This document shows, one piece after another, positions 60,424 through 64,000 of a DNA stretch of 64,000 nt (the stretch's first letter is position 1; every line of letters begins with the position of its first letter). The translations under genes were made by a program, and so were the position numbers. The notes under the pieces were generated by a model. The model was not told where the DNA came from. It saw only the letters and a program-made list of their open reading frames with translations, and did not search any database. This DNA is from Rhizophagus irregularis (lineage: Eukaryota; Glomeromycota; Glomeromycetes; Glomerales; Glomeraceae): positions 1,938,001-2,002,000 of the forward strand of contig NC_089458.1 in assembly GCF_026210795.1 (NCBI RefSeq). The letters run 5' to 3'.

Positions 60424-60785
60424 TTTAAAACTGAAAAAAAAATAAAAAAAATAAAATCAGTTTTAAAAACTGAAAAAAAAGTAAAAAAAATAAATCGGTT
60501 TTAAAAAACCAAAAAAGAAATAAAAAATAAAATAAAATCGGTTTTAAAAACCGAAAAAGAAATAAAATAAAAATAAATTCTGGTTTAAAAAACCGAAAAA
60601 AAATAAAAAAAAAATTATATTTCGGTTTTAGAAACTGAAAAAAATATAAAAAAAAATTAACATTCGGTTTAAAAAACCAAAAAAAATAAATAAAAAAAAT
60701 AAATTTCGGTTTTAGAAACTGAAAAAAAATAGAAAAATAAAATAAAATAAAAACAAATAATAAATTTCGGTATAAATTTTCAAAA
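60424..60785. repeat. Array of short palindromes, about 43-bp spacing
   Basis: Eight or nine near-palindromes of the form CGGTTTTTAAAAACCG (variants GGTTTTAGAAACTG, GGTTTAAAAAACC) are separated by A-rich linkers (GAAAAAAAATAAAAAAA). Cores lie near 60447, 60494, 60538, 60578, 60620, 60663, 60705 and 60766. The minus strand has a long F/L/I-rich open frame that is a by-product of the repeat. Confidence 0.8.
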
Positions 60786-61096
60786 AAAAAGATCGATAAA
60801 TGATAATTCGATCTAATTTGATCACCCGTCACATACAATAGATTTTTATTGAAATCGTAATTAAAAAAAATTATAAAATTCCGGTATATAATAATTATTT
60901 ATTTTTTAAAAGATAAATCTCACATATTTATAAACTCTACGCAAACGTAATATGTGAGTTGCCCAAAAATTGACCGATCTATGCAAACTCAATTTATGGG
61001 TTTAAAATACGTTCTCATATAAACTCTACGCAAATCCAAATGTGAGTTGTATCATAGATATTCGGGGTCCTGGTACATTGTGTTCCTTGTTAATTA

Positions 61097-61200
61097 CAGT
61101 GACACCTCTATAAGTGCACCCTCTATAAGTGCATGTACTATATAAATTCTCTTTAAGTGCACGGTTCTATGAAATTTTTCAAGAGGGGTACTATGCATAG
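61097..61200 (+). mobile_element. Left end of a third Tigger/pogo-like element
   Basis: CAGTGACACCTCTATAAGTG starts at 61097 directly after TA, then CACCCTCTATAAGTGCA and CTCTTTAAGTGCA repeat inward. This is the form of Tigger ends. The matching right end is not in the window, so it is truncated or continues beyond 64000. It lies 25 bp right of the AGGACC element. Confidence 0.5.
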
Positions 61201-64000
61201 GGGGGTACTATGGCCTGCAATATATGGTATATATCAAAAATTAAATTATTATGTTTTGTAATGATTATACTTTACAATACTAAAATTTTAAATAATTTGA
61301 ATTATTTTATAGAATTATACATTTTTTAAATTGTAAATTCTATTTGAAATCTAAATATAATTCAAATAATAAGTTATCTGAATTTAATTATCTGTTTGAA
61401 AAAACTCTAATAATAATCAATTTTAATTTTAAATATTTAAAATTATATTAACTTTTTTTTATTATTATTAATTAAAATATTTCATTTTAAAATTTTTGTT
61501 ATATAAAATCTGAATTATTTTAATTTTATAAATAACCAATCTGATAAGAAAAATATTAATTAATATCTAAAAAAAAAAAATTTTGATAGATGTTATTAAA
61601 TTTAAATCTAAGTTTTTATACTTATTTTTAAAAATTTTATTTTATTATATGTATTATATGTAAAATTTTACATTATTTTAATAATTTTAGATTGGATTTT
61701 TTAATTTTAAAATTATAATTCATTTATACTAATACTATATATTTAAATTCATTTTTAGCTTTTTTTCAGCCAATTAAAAAATCCATTTTTACTGCAATAT
61801 CCATTTTTATATTGCAGTACCATTTGTTCCAATTAGCATTAAGTCTGCATTATAATAATATAGTTTATTATCAGAAAAAAAAAAAGAAAAGCAATCCAAT
61901 TTGATTTGATTTCAAATAATTCAATAACTGAATGTAGTGAACCATGCATCCCATGCATCTTGGCATGTATTAGTTAATCAGTGATCAAATGCCTGAATAT
62001 CCAATTGTTGATTTCAGATTTTTGCTAAAAAAAAGTACTTTTTATTTCTCTTGTGCTTATTTTATAATCAACTATTAATCTATTATTATATTCATCTAAA
62101 TCTAATAGGTACGCATTAAGTCGAGAATTTAGAAATACTTTAGGTTAATTTCAAATTGCTTAGAGTGTTTTTTTTTCAACATTAATAAAGTGCATCACAA
62201 TCTGAACATGTGTGAGTACCAAATGCGAAAACATGAATTATGTACTATCATGCCATCACGACTCATATTCCCTTTAAGATATTGGTTTAACTTCCTTGAT
62301 CTAATAATTGATTTCAAAAAGAAAAATTATTATAAATCAATATTTACATAAATATTTAAAATTTTGCCAATTATACCGATTATACACATTCATCATCATC
62401 TATCTCTTGTTCTTATGCATTGTAAAATGAAGTCATATCATAGTTCCCCCTATTCTCAACACATTTACATTCAATTTTGAATATATATATATATATATCA
62501 AGACTTATTGGAAAAAACACAAATTGTTATTTTTTCATAAACAAGTATTAATGAATGATTTTTGTTAATGAACTGCACGTACCTAACCGATTTTCTTCAG
62601 GATAACACAAAAATTCAGGAGAATTTAGAAGACCAGTATCTTTTACAAGGGTAATTATAAAGTTAACATTTGTTTAAAACTGTATGGGTTTTCATTCTTA
62701 AACAAGTAAAGTATGTGTAGAGTTTGTCGCGCAAGAAAAAATGGTTCAAAATGACCAACATGTAAAAAAATAACCTGGCCTGCAGAAATAAGTGTCGTAA
62801 GCCGTAACGTGTTATTTACTTTTGCACATACGTTTGACTTTTGTACGTAAATAAAACGCGAGATAAAAGGCCGATTTATATATGACGATCACTACTTTAT
62901 ATACGGATCGCGAATAATTCTTTCCGATTAAAAAGTGTGAAAAAACTATTAACAAAAAGATTTCTGATAAGCATATGTTAATAAGTTGATTATTCCAAAA
63001 TCAGAATATGTTAAATCTTTTAAGAAACAAATTTTCTAATACGATTCTGGATGAAATTTTAATTGTAGAAAATTATTATTAGGTGCAAAAACGAGCCCAA
63101 GATAACTAAATTTTAAACGATCAAAGGAGAATTAGGAAGAATTACTCATCTTCGAATTCGTAAATGATATACTGGAGAAAATATTAATTAAAAATTAACA
63201 TGTTAATAAAATAACATATCGTTAGATTTCTGTAAAATACTGATTTTGCGATATATTTGATTTGTGATATATTTGAACAATTTTATCGATTCATATTTCA
63301 ATTACGTACTTTTTTTCTTGAACAAATAATAATTATCTTGGAGAGAAATTAATCAACAATCCTTTATTATAATTAAATCGCGAATTATTCCAAAATGGTA
63401 TTTTTATATAGTTTCGAAGTTAATTCAACATCCTAATACATACGAAATTAAACCAATCAACTTAGATATTAAGTTGGAATAATAATTTTTCGTGTAATCC
63501 TATATCAAATATCATTCGATAAGGAAACATATTGAAATATTTGAAATATAATTATTATGGTCAATATTGTCGTTTCACAACAAATTTCGAATATATACAT
63601 ATGCATATTATAAAATCAACGGGGTAAAAAAAAAAATGATAAATTTTAATATCGAGAATATTACTCGATCAATAATACTAAATATATCAAAGTCGTAATA
63701 ATTTGTGGGTCTTTAATAGATTTAAGAAAAGAAACATGCAACATTGACGTGTGGTAACAGCTAATTATTCTGAATTTACAACTAATATTGAACTCTGGTC
63801 GTGACTTTTCCTTCAAATAGTTCAGTAAGGATTGTCAGAGTATTATTAATCATTTCGAATCAATAATTTATTACAATTCTATGGTTTCGAAAAATTTTAC
63901 AATTTGAATAGGAACGGGAAATATCATCCATTGGGAAAGTACAAAATTTTGATGAAAAGTTCCTAAAAGAAAGCGTTAAAAATAAATTTTTAATGGAAGA
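61201..64000. other. AT-rich, no gene seen
   Basis: No frame over 60 codons has coding character. A TA microsatellite lies at about 62481-62498. Around 62840-62960 the sequence is less AT-biased (AAACGCGAGATAAAAGGCCG, TATATACGGATCGCG) and could be a promoter or an old exon, but no start with a long frame follows. Confidence 0.4.

Larger units (their letters stand above)
59484..61071. mobile_element. AGGACC-family element, 1.59 kb, non-coding
   Basis: Ends are AGGACCCCGAACAATACTAA and, inverted, AGGACCCCGAATATCTATGA, both leading to ACTCACA. The flanks are a perfect 8-bp duplication GGTACATT (59476-59483 and 61072-61079). Family words ACTCTACGCAAA and AAATGTGAGTT recur at both ends. The interior holds a diverged tandem repeat (59790-60380) with AGTTTCAGTCCGAAACCTA in each unit, and a palindrome array. 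No real coding frame is present. Confidence 0.9.

Noticed and set aside
60425-60838. 137-codon F/L/I-rich minus frame resembling a membrane protein
   Set aside because: It arises from the A-rich palindrome array; the repeat explains its hydrophobicity.

Overview
The window looks like nuclear DNA of an arbuscular mycorrhizal fungus of the Rhizophagus type (Glomeromycotina). This is an inference. It rests on very AT-rich DNA, many short GT-AG introns, a few compact housekeeping-type genes in a sea of transposons, and several degraded genes whose wording I associate with multicopy families of that genus. No tRNA, rRNA, CRISPR array or bacterial operon was seen.

Host-type genes: an 8-exon MAP kinase kinase (2315-4113, minus) and a CsbD-like stress gene (4863-5377, plus) share a divergent promoter that carries bZIP-type sites. 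Further genes are a DUF2283-like gene (7072-7635), a 4-exon orphan (18840-19656), a gene ending at 20099, a divergent two-unit ubiquitin gene (22246-22809), a RING-like multicopy gene with breaks (48796-50140) and a 334-residue orphan (50616-51684).

Transposons fill the rest, and many ends can be read exactly. They are: a hAT element (10810-13361, 8-bp target duplication with 1 mismatch); a Tigger/pogo fossil (14844-17082, TA duplication); a 0.9-kb hAT-like element (23646-24547); an intact pogo-like element (29125-31015) with perfect 25-bp terminal inverted repeats (TIRs); a MULE (52922-57221, 9-bp duplication); a FAR1/MULE fossil (57302-59476); a second Tigger fossil split around 42.6-45.7 kb; and many MITEs.

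The most striking structure is a family defined here by TIRs beginning AGGACCCCG (AGAACCCC in one copy) and perfect 8-bp target duplications. Its four members are very unequal in size: 297 bp (8806-9102), 15,259 bp (25404-40662), 3,085 bp (42573-45657) and 1,588 bp (59484-61071). The giant member carries a large Tnp2/Plavaka-like gene with BAH-like segments, a Myb/SANT gene with an arginine-serine tail, a third unknown gene, and GATATC-rich satellites inside both ends. The pogo element sits inside a coding exon of its large gene.

Nesting is deep. Tigger fossil 2 contains the 3.1-kb AGGACC element, which in turn contains a Harbinger-like, a hAT-like and a CACTA-like MITE. A 169-bp MITE occurs three times, always inside a broken coding sequence.
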